A stretch of 64,000 nucleotides of DNA, from positions 6,262,001 through 6,326,000 of the forward strand of contig NC_061469.1 of the NCBI RefSeq assembly GCF_022581195.2. The letters are read 5' to 3'. Under the pieces are notes generated by a model. That model was given only the letters and a program-made list of their open reading frames with translations, was not told where the DNA came from and ran no database searches. Source of the stretch: Helicoverpa zea (lineage: Eukaryota > Arthropoda > Insecta > Lepidoptera > Noctuidae). Shown here one piece after another: positions 24,666 through 36,600 of this stretch. The stretch's first letter is position 1. Every line of letters starts with the position of its first letter. The position numbers were made by a program, and so were the translations under genes.

Positions 24666-26794
24666 CTAAACGTAAGATTCGGACTCAGTGTCTGACTCGG
24701 AGCCCTCTAAAGCTATCATATCGTTTTGTCCCTTGGCGTCCGCGCCTTCGGATGGTTCCCTGTACAGTCGCGGCACAGACTTCGAACGCGAGTTCTTATC
24801 GTCTTTGTTCACGTGTACTGGTTGGAACTTCTTTAGTACTCGCTGATAAACCATCTTTCTTGGTGGGACTGGTGGGGGCATGTGAGGAGTCTTCTTATTG
24901 TTGTTGTTGTGTTCATACTCCGAGTTGTTGTACTCAGGCTGGACCGCCGTAGGCGTCGCTTTGTAGATGTCAGAGGGAAACATGTTCGGCGACTTCATGT
25001 CGTGGTAAATGTCCCTTCTGCGGTTGTACACAGACGTGTATAAAGGATCTATGTATTGAGTGGTGTAGCAATTCTCGAAAGAATTCTCACTCGCAGGTGA
25101 CTCGGTCGATCGGCTATTGAATGAGTTTTGTGGCTGGTATAACGTGTCGCTGCTGCTCGAGTCACTGTGAAGAATAATATTCGCCAGAGACTTTGATTGG
25201 TTTAATTTGTTTGTATTGTAATTACGTAGCCTTGACTTTTTGTTTTCGTCTGAATTGTTATTGTGAATGTTGTCGACGTAAGAATATGAGTTTTGTAAAG
25301 GATTCGGATTTTGATTTTTGTCTTGTTCTCTGTTTACAGGTGGAGCGGTGCAGCTCTTGGTGCACATGTGTGCAGGATCAAACCGTCTCTTGCGACAGCA
25401 ATTAGTCATATCATAATTGCCGTTGCGCAATTTCTCCGCGTTTGCTAGCGCTTCTTCGCTGACTTCTAAGCTCTTTGTTCTAGCTGCTTGACGAGTCCAG
25501 TCATTTCGTGTAAAAATGGTGGCTGCCGGTGTTAAATTCCCATCATTCTTAGATTTCGATGTTTCTCCATGTTTCTTTGCCGTTGGAGCATGGTAGATAT
25601 TCTCTGTAATGCAGTTGCTCGTTTTGCTGGTATAATTAGCACTCTTCTTCTCCCATCCGGTATAAACTCGGGCATAATTCGTGTTTGTAACAGTTTCTGG
25701 TTGCGTTTGATATTGATTCTGTCGTTGGATATTTTCTGTAAACATGGCTAAATCGTGTATGTTGCTATACACAATATTTTCTTGACTAGAAACCAGGTCG
25801 CGTTTGTTTTCGATATTTTCTTGTTTTGCTTCTAAAAGATTATCGGAGCTCTTGGCTCTGCTGAAGTTTTTGTTATTGATATTTTTATTTGTTTCTTGTG
25901 TCTCAGCGAACATGCTGTAGACCTTTGAAGTGCGGGCTGCTTTAGAAACGTTACTTCTCGGTGGTTTTTGTGGCTCTAATCCTGTAATGTATTTTGCTGG
26001 GCTCTGGTCGTAAATATCAGCCGTTGACCGCTGCAATGTCGTTTTTGATACATAATTTCTTTCATCTATGCCATTGGAAATACCGATATTTATTGAATTA
26101 TGTACATATCTTTCTCCTATATATGGCGTTGTGTATAACTCATCACTAACGGTACTATAGAGTTCCGCTTTGTTCGAATATATGTTTTGCCTTTGACTAA
26201 CTTGAGGCAATCCACTGACGTTGTGATTGTCGATGTTGTATCGCGCGACAAGCTTGGACTCCTGCTGCATATTGCAAGTGGGGGCCGAGAGGCTGTGGAG
26301 GATGTTCCTAGGTGCAGGACTGTTTCCTCCATTGCTGTTTGAATCATCTTCAGAAAGCGTTAATCCAGAGTCTCGGCTTAGTGACAGCTTTTCCTTACGT
26401 GGTGTGGATAGTTCCATGGAATCTAAGGATATACCAACTGAATGGAGGCTATCACTCTCCTCAGCTCCTGAATCTAGTAGAGCATTCGAGGTTTCAGGGC
26501 TTCCATTGCCCAGTAGACCAGCAATCTGAGGTCCAAACAGGGCTTCAGCTTTCACAATGAGGAGTTCTACTACCATTGGCACTGCTTTGGGAGCTTTGTC
26601 ACAGGGTGTGTTGGGCCAGAGTAGACTGGGACCAACGCAAACGCCAAGATTCATGGGGCACATGAGATTTATGTTGGATTTCTTAGCGATGGCTTGCAGC
26701 AGACATATGAAGTAGGTCAACATGGTGTAGTGAGCCTTGGGCAACTTTAGCAGGAGCGAACGCACGGCTGTTACCTTTTCGTTCTGGGATAGAG
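24666..26794 (-). CDS. RhoGAP gene, terminal exon (end of GAP domain and tail)
   Basis: Acceptor TTTTGTTTCAG. Starts with the last GAP helices (LPKAHYTMLTYFICLLQ, MNLGVCVGPSLLW). A long low-complexity tail follows, with Ser-rich phosphorylation-like patches (DSGLTLSEDDSNSN), a proline motif (MPPPVPPRK) suited to SH3 binding, and a C-terminal SESDTESESYV ending. The last three residues, Ser-Tyr-Val, match a class I PDZ ligand. 709 codons including the stop; no breaks. Confidence 0.88.
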
Positions 26795-29700
26795 CTGAAA
26801 CAAAAGGAAAATGTTAATAATATACTACGATATTTATTTTATTTGCATAATAAATCATTGAATGTACTTTCAATGATGTATTCTAAATATAGCATAGAAT
26901 ATAGCAGTGAAACTTACTCAGCACTTGCAGCCACGCCGGGTACAGATCTGCAGAGAGTAGTGGCTGCGGCAGCGCTCGGAAGAATTCCTTGACCAGGGCA
27001 GCAAGTAGCAGCACTGGGGCTCGCTCAAGTTCTGGACAACTTTCCGCCCAAGGACCTAAAGTGTCCAGCTGTAAAAATACAAGGGAATATTACTAAAATG
27101 TATGAGTTGAATATGATAGACAAAAAGTTGATCCATAAAAACCAGCCAGAAAAAATCTTCACAATAGGATACAATCTCTCAAAAAAATAAATAAATATCG
27201 GTTGAATAATTCTCGATATCTCTGTGTCAGATCTACCGTAATGTCACAGATTGCTAAATAGTTATTGCGGCAATGGGTAAACAATATGGCATGGTAATTT
27301 ACTAGAGAGTGAGACCTATGTATTCCCTTATGTAAGTAAGGCTTCCTAAGTATTCCGGTTATAAACCCTGCTGCGAACCTGGACCTCTTACTATAACCTA
27401 ACTTTAATAAATGTAAATGTAACTTAATTTTTAACGACTAGCGACTTACCCCAGCATTGCACATTACGGGATAACAGTATTTCCCTACTATTTATTGTAG
27501 GTATGTTATTATACGTATACATTATACCTTCCTCTTTAATCACTCTATCTATAAAAAAATCGCATTTTCATGCGATTTTTAAATACGATTGCGTAGTTTT
27601 GAAGACAGGAAAAGCGAGTTTATTTTATACTATACAGTGATCCTTACCTTATCTCTAAGCAGTCTGAGCGCTTTAGCATTAGCACTCCTGCGGAAGACGC
27701 CGTGGGTGAGCGGCGCGAGGGCTCGCAGTCGGCGCAGTGCCAGCAATAGCGCGGGCGGGGGAGCGCCACCACACAGCCGCGTCAGCGCCACGCCGAACAG
27801 TCGCGTGCCGCGTCGCAGAAGCCGCAGACCTCGTCCACCCGTCGTGTTGCCGCTATTAAGGACAAATGCTTTATGTTATAAAGGGAATTAGATCCTTAGT
27901 ACGTATTGTTCACTATGCCGACGTCATTGCTGGAAATAATCCTGGCCGAAAATAACGTCATGTTGATTCCTTGACAGAAAAAATTGTGTTTTAGTTTTTT
28001 TTTTATAGATTTTTCCTTTCCGTTTTTTTTTGCTCTCTGTTTTTTATCACACTACAAGTATCTTTGCAATATCCATTTTTCACTAAATAATACTGTAGGT
28101 GTATTTTTCCTCATATAATGTATAATCTCCTTATATAAAAACAGCCGCCGTCCAATAATCGACTAGGACGAATTTATCATCATGTATTTTAGAATCCCAA
28201 TGCAGTGAAAAGGGCATAGTGAATACATAAGTCATGTGTCCTGAATTATTTGACTGAAATTCAACTTTTTCTACTTCTAGTAATTAGGTATAATAGTCAA
28301 TTTTGATACGTACTTTTTTAATCCTTGATTTTTCTTTCGTAACTCAAAGACCAGACCGCAGGGGTTATTCTTAGCGTTAACGTGTTCTAGATCAAACCCG
28401 TCTTCATTTGATAACGTCTGCCTTATTCTTGACATCTGAAAACAAAACAAGAACCATTCAGTAACGAGCTTGTTAATTACTAGAAAATGCCACTGCACTA
28501 TTTAATAAAATGCATCACAATATATCCGAAATATCTGCACAATATTTTATTCTTCTTTAATTCCGTGGCTCACTTTGGGTGGTTCAAGACTTTTACACTA
28601 CATGCTCAAACCCTTTTTCACAAAACAAAATGTAATTAAAAATGAAGTTGATATCGTTACCTGCACAGCATGTGGTCTCTCGATGCCCCTCAACGGCGTG
28701 GGCGGCGCGTCTCTCGCCGTGCGCACGCAGAGAGTGAACTCCGTGGCGGCTCCGAACCTCGCGTCACTTTCATGCTCGTCGTGTTCGCCATCAGCCTCAG
28801 GCTCCGTGCTGCCGCTTTGAAGCACGTGCAGTGCTTGTCGTACGACGCAGCGAGCACTCATCTCAGGGTTCACTGATACCGTCTTACACTGGAAGGGAAG
28901 GGGCTTATCAGAACTAGTGTTACGAGGACAGATTTGAACTAGGTTTCTTTGGTCGTCAGAGAAGCAATGATGTGGCAAGAGAAAAGAATAATTGAAACTA
29001 GTTGCAAATCATCCACTCTTCAATCATGAAAGACCGACCACTCGTACGACGACGTATGTGAAACGGCAAATATGATGTTACGTAAAAATATGAATAGATG
29101 AAGATTTAACAGTTGATTAACACGCAATGTGCTTTGACGGATTAAGCAACAAGAATTGCGTGATGTTCAAAATTAATACTCACAAATTCTATCGAAGTCG
29201 TTGCATCTTTGTAGAAGATCTGGATATTCGTAGATTTTGGTTCAGTGGCCAGTTGAGCGGTTAAAGCATTTTGGATTTTCCTGTTAAAAGAAAACAGTAG
29301 TCAGGGAAAATGTTTCACATAATCAATCGTTTCCATAACATAAGAATATGAATTCTGAAATGTCTTACCTATACCAGGTGTCTCTCGCAGCTTGGGTGGG
29401 GTAGATGGCAAGGTAGTTGGCAACGCCGGTGACTGTTGGCCATCCGATCATGAAGCCTGTATCGTCACTGTCCGGCAAGGAGATCCACAGCTCTGCCAGT
29501 CGAACGCTTTCCTTGAGCTTGAAGCAGTTGGTTCCCCTAGCCTTGCCGACGAGCAGGAGGTCGCTGAAGAGGAACAGGTGACGGTCGAGCGGTGGGGAGG
29601 TGGTGCCCAGGGGACTGAGCTGCACGGGAGCTTCCATGATGAAGGTACGTGGAGACAGGTTGCTGCTGCTTGCACTGATAGTACCACTGATGTCCAAACT

Positions 29701-30422
29701 CGGCCGCTTGCGCAAACTTTTCTGTTTCTGGAAATAAAATGAAGTTCCGATTTTATTTCCTTACCAAACAAATGTTTTGGAAATTGCAATAGAACGATGT
29801 CAATGTTTATATCTTCTATACCGCTATATGTACATACATATCGTACGTATCTTTTTGTTTGAAAAGACCCGATGACCATTAAACTTCAAAGTTTAAATAG
29901 GATGTTATTGTATTTCGATTTATGTCACCTGACAATTGAAGGGCTATTCCTGCTACGAGTACATGCTAATCTTAATTAGCTTTGTAAACAAGAATCTGCT
30001 TTGAGGAAGCATGACATTCACGCTCAAACCTGGTTTAGGACTTTATATCCAGTTCTGTTTGAATGCCATAATGCTGGCAATGCAGCGTTTTGGGCACGAC
30101 CTCCGCTGACAGTGATGCGGATGAATTTTTTGATACACAGTTTAAATTTTTCCCCTATTTTATTATTTTTGTAAATATGTAGATTTAATTTGTACTACAT
30201 TGAATAGTATGTAGTTGTATAAATTTGAATGTTAATAGAGTAAATGTTGCTAGTTACCTGAGCATGATGCGAGGCGAGGGCTGCGGGTGCGTCTGCGTCG
30301 TGCAGCGCGAGGTAGTCGTGAGGGAACAGGTCCTGGACGCGCTCCAGGTCCGACAGGCGCGCCGCCCGCCGCCGAGCGCAGCCTCCCCCCACCAGCCGTT
30401 CGTATTGTGCCAACCGCTCGAT
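24666..30422 (-). CDS. ARHGAP20-like Rho GTPase-activating protein (5' end incomplete)
   Basis: Eight exons in agreeing phase: 30258-30422, 29369-29727, 29184-29280, 28661-28888, 28314-28435, 27648-27852, 26918-27068, 24666-26794. Domain order: N-terminal helical segment, PH domain (RHLFLFSDLLLVGKARGTNC ... FMIGWPT), Ras-associating domain (CKTVSVNPEMSARCVVRQAL), RhoGAP domain (LFGVALTRL ... GVFRRSANAK ... ALPQPLL ... MNLGVCVGPSLLW), and a ~600-residue Ser/Asn-rich tail. PH-RA-RhoGAP in this order, with a GVFRRSANAK arginine-finger motif, is the ARHGAP20 (RA-RhoGAP) arrangement. Such proteins stimulate GTP hydrolysis by Rho-family GTPases under control of Rap/Ras binding, affecting actin and neurite growth. 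About 1,400 codons are visible; the initiating exon is not secured. Confidence 0.85.
26918..27068 (-). CDS. RhoGAP gene, GAP-domain exon
   Basis: Acceptor TTTTTACAG, donor GTAAGTT. 50 codons including LVKEFFRALPQPLLSADLYP, the conserved 'LK.FLR.LPEPLL....Y' block that contacts the GTPase. Phase 0 in, one base out. Confidence 0.85.
27648..27852 (-). CDS. RhoGAP gene, exon with the arginine finger
   Basis: Acceptor CATTTGTCCTTAATAG, donor GTAAGG. LFGVALTRLCGGAPPPALLL leads to THGVFRRSANAKALRLL. The Arg of GVFR is the catalytic finger, so GAP activity is expected to be retained. Very GC-rich codon use compared with neighbours. Confidence 0.85.
28125..28185 (+). repeat. Interspersed repeat copy (ACAGCCGCCGTCC)
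   Basis: Related to 22,255-22,330 (AATCTCCTTATATAAAAACAGCCGCCGT, ATAATCGACTAGGA). Intronic. Confidence 0.5.
28314..28435 (-). CDS. RhoGAP gene, linker exon between RA and GAP domains
   Basis: Acceptor GTTTTGTTTTCAG, donor GTACGT. 40 codons (MSRIRQTLSNEDGFDLEHVN ... ELRKKNQGLK) plus two bases. They continue the Ras-associating domain toward the GAP domain. The ATG at its start is internal to the gene, because the phase is continuous from the exon upstream. Confidence 0.75.
28661..28888 (-). CDS. RhoGAP gene, Ras-associating domain exon
   Basis: Acceptor CCCCTTCCCTTCCAG, donor GTAACG, 76 codons in phase 0 at both ends. CKTVSVNPEMSARCVVRQAL is the N-terminal ubiquitin-like strand-helix of RA domains. 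An acidic insert (EPEADGEHDEHES) and FTLCVRT follow. Confidence 0.8.
29184..29280 (-). CDS. RhoGAP gene, PH-to-RA junction exon
   Basis: Acceptor TTTTAACAG, donor GTGAGTATT. RKIQNALTAQLATEPKSTNI then QIFYKDATTSIEF. It begins inside the last PH helix (TWYR/K) and ends at the first RA strand. Confidence 0.8.
29369..29727 (-). CDS. RhoGAP gene, PH domain exon
   Basis: Acceptor TTTTATTTCCAG, donor GTAAGAC. A basic lead (KQKSLRKRPSLD) precedes the PH core: RHLFLFSDLLLVGKARG, FKLKESVRLAELWISLP, GFMIGWPTVTGVANYLAIYP, and the C-terminal helix QAARDTWYR. This is close to the PH domain of ARHGAP20 as I remember it. Confidence 0.85.
30060..30190 (+). pseudogene. Diverged LINE 3' end in RhoGAP intron
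   Basis: Parallels 751-900: GGGCACG(A)CCTCCGCTGACAGTGATGCGGATGAATTTTTTGA followed by an AT-rich tail with TTTTGTAAATATGTA. Frame decayed. Confidence 0.45.
30258..30422 (-). CDS. RhoGAP gene, most 5' exon secured
   Basis: Acceptor TATTTTACCTTTTCCAG, donor GTAACT, 55 codons in phase 0 at both ends (IERLAQYERLVGGG ... FPHDYLALHDADA). It is very GC-rich. No ATG lies in frame at its start, so the initiator is in a further exon at higher coordinates. Confidence 0.75.
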
Positions 30423-30524
30423 CTGGAAAAGGTAAAATACGAGTCATGAGATGTGTGCAACTGGGAGTTCGAACTGAGAACTTCGGATAAGAAGATATGT
30501 ATTACATAATCTATCTAGCTTTTT

Positions 30525-30650
30525 TTAATGACCCCTGAGTGAAAGAGTGTCAGACTCTTACTGACTAAAAACCGTCGTGTTCCGTCTTAAGCCTTTTATG
30601 TACCAGGGCCGCGGTAACTCTTTCGAAAATTCCGCAGCCCCGACAGGATA
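30525..30650. repeat. Interspersed repeat, second copy (of 2,240-2,420)
   Basis: Near-identical over GAGTGTCAGACTCTTACTGA, AAAACCGTCGTGTTCCGTC and CCAGGGCCGCGGTA to 2,285-2,375, same orientation, 28 kb apart. Confidence 0.7.
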
Positions 30651-33600
30651 ATCTATCTAGCTAAATACTAATTACTAAATAAAAATCTATCTCGTTAAGT
30701 TAAAGAAGAGTCTATAAAACTGTGATCAACAGAAGCCCTATTTTATGATAAATGTCTTTTTATTTATTCTTTTTGAGCTGAAAACCTTGTGCAGATTGAC
30801 ATTTACTCATGGCCTGTTACACCTAGTTACGTTATAAAAGCATGGGTCACAGTTAAACCAGCCATTATGTCTCATACAGCTCGTAATTCAAGCCGCTCTA
30901 AAAAGTATTTTAATTAACGTAACTGATACCCAGTACCGTTCCACGTTAACTGTTAGTTAGTGACATCTTGACGTGCATTATACCCTAGCTGCGTATGAGC
31001 ATATCCGTTGAAGCATGCATGATAGTCATCAATCGTAACAAAGCTCAATCTAAATTCTCATCGCGTTGAGCAAGGGTCCTGTAGGCTCCTTCACTAGTCT
31101 CTCAACCGTGTCCACGACAATGATATTTTATTATAATAGGGAGAAGGACCGTGAGAATATAAGTGGCATTGTAAGAAACTTACATCATAAGACCTCAAGA
31201 AAAGTTGTTCGTTGAATTGCATGCGATGTTTTGCTTGTTCTTGCGTTCACACATACATTCTTTTACTTGTCAGAGGTCACGAATGAATACGCAACAATAA
31301 AATGAAGTTTACTTTCGTGAAAACCTTGGTTTAAATTGTTTTACACATGTTACTATTAAAATACATATTGCTGTTTTATCTTCCTAGCATTTCTCATACG
31401 ATAGAAAAATCTCATGACAAACGTGAAGATAGAAATTAAAGAACTCTTTTTTGGTTTACTGAACCATGACGGTTATCAATCAAAGTGGGGTTCGTATTCG
31501 TTCATAACAATAATATGAAACGTTCGGTTTGTATGCAGACGTGTTCAGTGGCTCGTAAAATTATGCGTTTGACTCGCAATGACCAACATTAGACTCAGTT
31601 ACGTGCTGCGCTTCCATTATGTTCTGAGAAATGCGCTTGCTACTGTTAGATGCTAGCGGCGTAATATCCTGTGTTTTACGTTACGCAGATAAAAAATGAT
31701 GAGATGCAACTTGGAGCTGAATCTGTTTGTAAATAATAATATAGTATACCGTAAAAAAATCAACAGCATGAAATAAAAGGCGGGACTATCTAGAAAGCAC
31801 CGTAGAAATTTCTAGACAACTAGTAATGACACATTGCCTTAGTAATAACCTTTGATTTTTATACAATTAATAAAAAACCATTACAGTAACTCATTAACTT
31901 TAATCTGTTCTAGGTATTTACCTGTTTTTGTTACAAAGCTTTGATTATGGTACAATAACAAAAAAATCCAGTTGATCGTTATTGACGGCTCCATTAAGGA
32001 TGCCTACACAATATGGCGGTGACGCGGAGTTATTGTACTGTAAATAATTACATATTAATGTGCGCACAACCGCGAACTGACGCGATCACACTGATTTTCA
32101 TTTGAATAGACAATCTGACAGTACCGTTATACGATCTTTGTATACAAATTAAACTATCTAACAACATTTATGCCATAAAATGAATATCGCATATTTTCAA
32201 TGAAATACGCCACGAATTAACAAAGACTATCAATGAAATTCTTCGGCAGTTAAGCAAAAAAATTGGCACATGAAAAAAGGTTATTTCAATCAGACGTACA
32301 GTCTACGTGTGTTTGGCTATTTATTTGCTACATTGTATTACAGTAATTAATATTCAGTCAATCATTAATTTCAATTGTGTTTGTAATTATAGCAAGTATT
32401 CACACTTCAACTTTATTTTGAGATCTGTAATAAAGTTGTAACATTTTTACAGCCTCTGGTCTTAACAGTTGGATAACATACAATGAAAAAACTTCTTAGA
32501 AAAGGCCTCGACCAGTTTTTGATAATAACGTCTAAATCTTTGCTAACAAAAGGCCCTAACTTTTTTAACCCTTACGTCTGAACTCCACGGAACCACATTC
32601 AAACTCCACGTTTTTTACAACCCGACAATTAGGCAAGTACTTAAAAGAGGATTAAGGTTTTTTGTCAGAGAAAAAAAAACAGACAAATGTTTTTGTTTTC
32701 AAGATAAAAACGAGAAATTTCTTAGAGATTATAAATCCTTTTTTTGGTACAGATATGGTTATGTTTGTCTGAATGAACAGCGTCGGTTATTATTGGAAGG
32801 CTCGCATCCAGAGCACAAACACGCGAGTGTTATCTATACGCGTTACACGGAACTGCACTTTCTAACTCAAATGTTTACTTTACAGTAAGTGGGCTCGTAA
32901 GTTTTTAGATAACGACTGAACTGTCCTAAAACGAGATAAGGTGCGCGTGCGCCGAGCCCTTCGCCCTTCCTTAAGCTTTTTACCAAATTTCTTTATCGTA
33001 ATTTTTACTATTTTTAGTGGACACGCCTCGTTGGTGTTCGAAATATTTTAAATGTCCCAGTTTATGTTTGGAAAGTGTCATAAACGTCCTAAAGTGGGTC
33101 GCGTACAATCTTTATTAGTTGGTATCTGTTTCGATGGTAAGTGGACTATGATAGGAGGTCTTCCGTCTTGCTACACGTTCCTACTTACGTAAGCAACGTA
33201 TCAGTCGGTATTTCGCAAAGGAAGTTGAAAGTTGTCATCGTGTGCTGTACCGTGATTTATGTAACGTTACCGGTATTAAATACGAGACAAATTAGATTTA
33301 TAAAAGATAAAAGATAAGACATTGGCAGAGGTCACAGATATAAACGGCTTTATGAATACAGCATCCTTTTGTTTTTATTTGAATATTATTGTGCTATAAT
33401 CTTTATTAAAAACTTCCTGTTTCTCGCGGTTTCACTTGCAGCGAATAAGATTTCTGAACCTTGATGAGATATATGCCACGTCCTTCTTCGAGACCAATTT
33501 GTTTGTTTGTCGACCTAGAGATTTTTTCCATAAATAATGTTGTGTGAACGATATGGCAGGGAACTAACATTAGTAGAATCAAACCGTTCTTCCGCTCTTA

Positions 33601-36600
33601 TGAACAAAACCAATATTACAATCACTCTGAAACCGAGTGCTAATAATGTACTCCTACCTGCTGTGAAAGTCATAAGCACGAAAATCCAGTTTCAATAATT
33701 AATAATTATTTATAGAAACAATTTCTTTAAATAAATCCATTATAAACTTTCTTCATTATCGCTAACAAGACATTTTGGGCAAAAATGCAGACATTATTAA
33801 CAAACGAGCCATTTTGCCTCGGAAGGCGCCATAATTACGACTGAATTATCGCTTGACTTTGGTTTTTAAGGCAAATTTAATGCCATAAAGGTTATTAACG
33901 GTAATGCGGCATGCGCTCCGTTCCACAGAATGCGACGCGCGTGATTCATCGAGATTCGCGATCGCGGTTGGGACAAGGATGTGCAATACCGACGAATAGG
34001 GCCGTCCAACATTTACTTCAACTTTATTGCGCCAAAGGTTAACTCTATGATAAATCTATTTGTATTCATAAAGTTATTTTGCTTAGCTTTAACTTTTAGA
34101 GGTAACAAATTCAATTAAACATGGGAATTATTTGAAGTGCCTTGAATCAGTGTTGAGGAATTCGTTGGTGTCGATGACGCATGCCCATGGTAATTAAATT
34201 CAGTATGTGATTGGTAAATTAATAGTTTTGATTGTCTTCATAAACTGAAAGGGAAATCGTTTATATTGTATTAATGTATGACAGTACACGAGGGATACAC
34301 AATGGTGTTTACGTTGAGCTGCTACAGCAAAGTTCAGACAGATTAAGGAGTATAAGTTATCGGGCGACATCGGGCGACGTCGGGCGACATCGGGCGGGGT
34401 CGCCGCGGGTCGCCGCGACACATACTCCATTGTTACACCGCGCACAAGCGCCTACTCATCCTCCATGAAAACAATCCTAAGATCTCAGATAACATTTCAC
34501 TTTTGGACAAAATACCGTTTAGTAAAAGTGATTTCTTTATCAAAGGTCAACGATAGAAACTAAACCACGAGTACGTCCTATTTACTCACCTACTTACAAA
34601 CGTCAGTGTTATTTCTCATTCAGTTAGGTAATCAATTGCTGTCAAACGTTAGTATGTGTACATTTTTCATGCCAATACCAACACAATGGCCATATTATTG
34701 CTGTTCGAAAAAACATCGCAGTATCGATTTCTAGATAACGTTAAAATAATGAGTGCAGTATTGTTAATTCGATTAGGTAGTCGTACTTTCCGAATGACCT
34801 GAATAAAGACGTACTCGTTGCATCCTGTTAATAGAATAAGTGGTAACTAGAACAGAGGCCTAGTGTTTGTACAAGAAAGTCTGATAATTGTGTTAATTCT
34901 GATGCTAAGTTATTACGGAGCGCGCGAGTTACGGAATATTGGGTACACAAATACTATGCGTATGAGATGCTTCTCGGCGCGTTTATGTCTTTTGTAAGAC
35001 TATTAATTCGTACATCAAACAAACTGGATTATTGTGAAATAGAATACTATTGTAGACTTTAATCTTGCTTCTATTTTATTGTCCTACTCACTCTGACCTA
35101 TAAGACAAGAACCATTTGTCAAGACGGTAAACAAGGTATGTATGAAATAATGTCAAGTAATTACCAGTTGAAGGCGAATGCTCATAAATCATGTGGAAAG
35201 CAGCGTTGTTACCAAAGAAGACATCAAGCGTGGAATTTTCGATTGGGAATGATATAGGACTGGCGCGGTGATTCGGAATAATGCATTCTGGGCCGAATCA
35301 CGGCACGCAGGAGATTGCGGTCAACGGCCTTCTTACACAGCCCCCGAGCCTCCTCCACAACATTCATTTAAAACAAGGACGGGGAAAAAACCTCATGAAA
35401 CTTAACAATCTTTCAAATAAGATAGCAAGTTGGATCGCGTTCGGAACTCCACAATTAATGGCAACGATAAAACATTATTCGCGCTCACAATGCCCACTAA
35501 TTTAACTCGCCGTTCGGAATGCTCTCAACATATTGTCCTGAACGTAAAATAAAGTACACAAATGCAGTTAAAGATGAGAACAGCTTGTGATAATAGCGTA
35601 CCTACTATTAAACTGTTTATTTACTACGTGCATTTAAACAAAAGACTTTCTGTTAACCTTTTAGTTGGTCATAAAAAACCACTTATCTCCGAATGTTAGT
35701 ACTTGAGAACAACAAATCGAAGAATATCTTTTATAGCATTTATTGCTATAGCATTAAGTAAATATCAATCTTAGCAATCGTATTGTGATCAGAAAGAATG
35801 ACAGCTTCAATAACTCTGAAGTTCGGAGGCGTGAAAATCACACACATATTTAGCAATTTCGTACATAGACATATGTTAAGCGGCCAGAACTATTGCCTAA
35901 CAATTAAATGGCAAGCTCAAAGAATACGCATCATTACACATTAACAAAACCCCTTGTAAATTGAGTGACGGCACGTCAAACGTGTTACGTCACGACATAG
36001 TTAACAATAGTTCGGCTTGGGCGTCAATCACACTTGGAGACGTTTTTAAATAAGTCCATGGGAGAAAGTGCATCGCCGGGGGCAAGCTCGTTACGAAGCC
36101 TCGGAGCCTCGAACCTGGAGATGATGGACTAAGGGACGGGTAATTGTGCCTCGAAACTGCCCCCGCGGGTCACCGCCTCGCCAGTGACCACACATCTATG
36201 CCTCTTCGCACCTAATGCGGTAACAACACTGATTGGGACGCCTCTAATGCAATGCCTTTTACACTGACAGCTTTGATTAGATTCTGTTACCTAAACTTTT
36301 TCAAAATTAGTTACAAGACCGTGTACTACGTTACATCATTCTATCAGATAACCCTAAAGGGCCAAAGCTCACAGATAAAGCAGTTAAAGTAAAGATTTAT
36401 TTACATGTTAATTTCTGACGTTTACTGCATCTATTACCTAACCAAACTTTACGAGCATAAAAGTGGAAAAAATATTATTTTACGTAATAATCGCGTTAGA
36501 CAGGTAGAAAATTTATTACCGAAAATCCGATTGGGCTAAGAGTAAAATCCGAATCCCGTTAAATATTTGATCGGATTTACGTCAACCTATGATACATGGG

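Noticed and set aside
29392..29742. Plus-strand frame of 116 codons
   Set aside because: Antisense shadow of the PH-domain exon.
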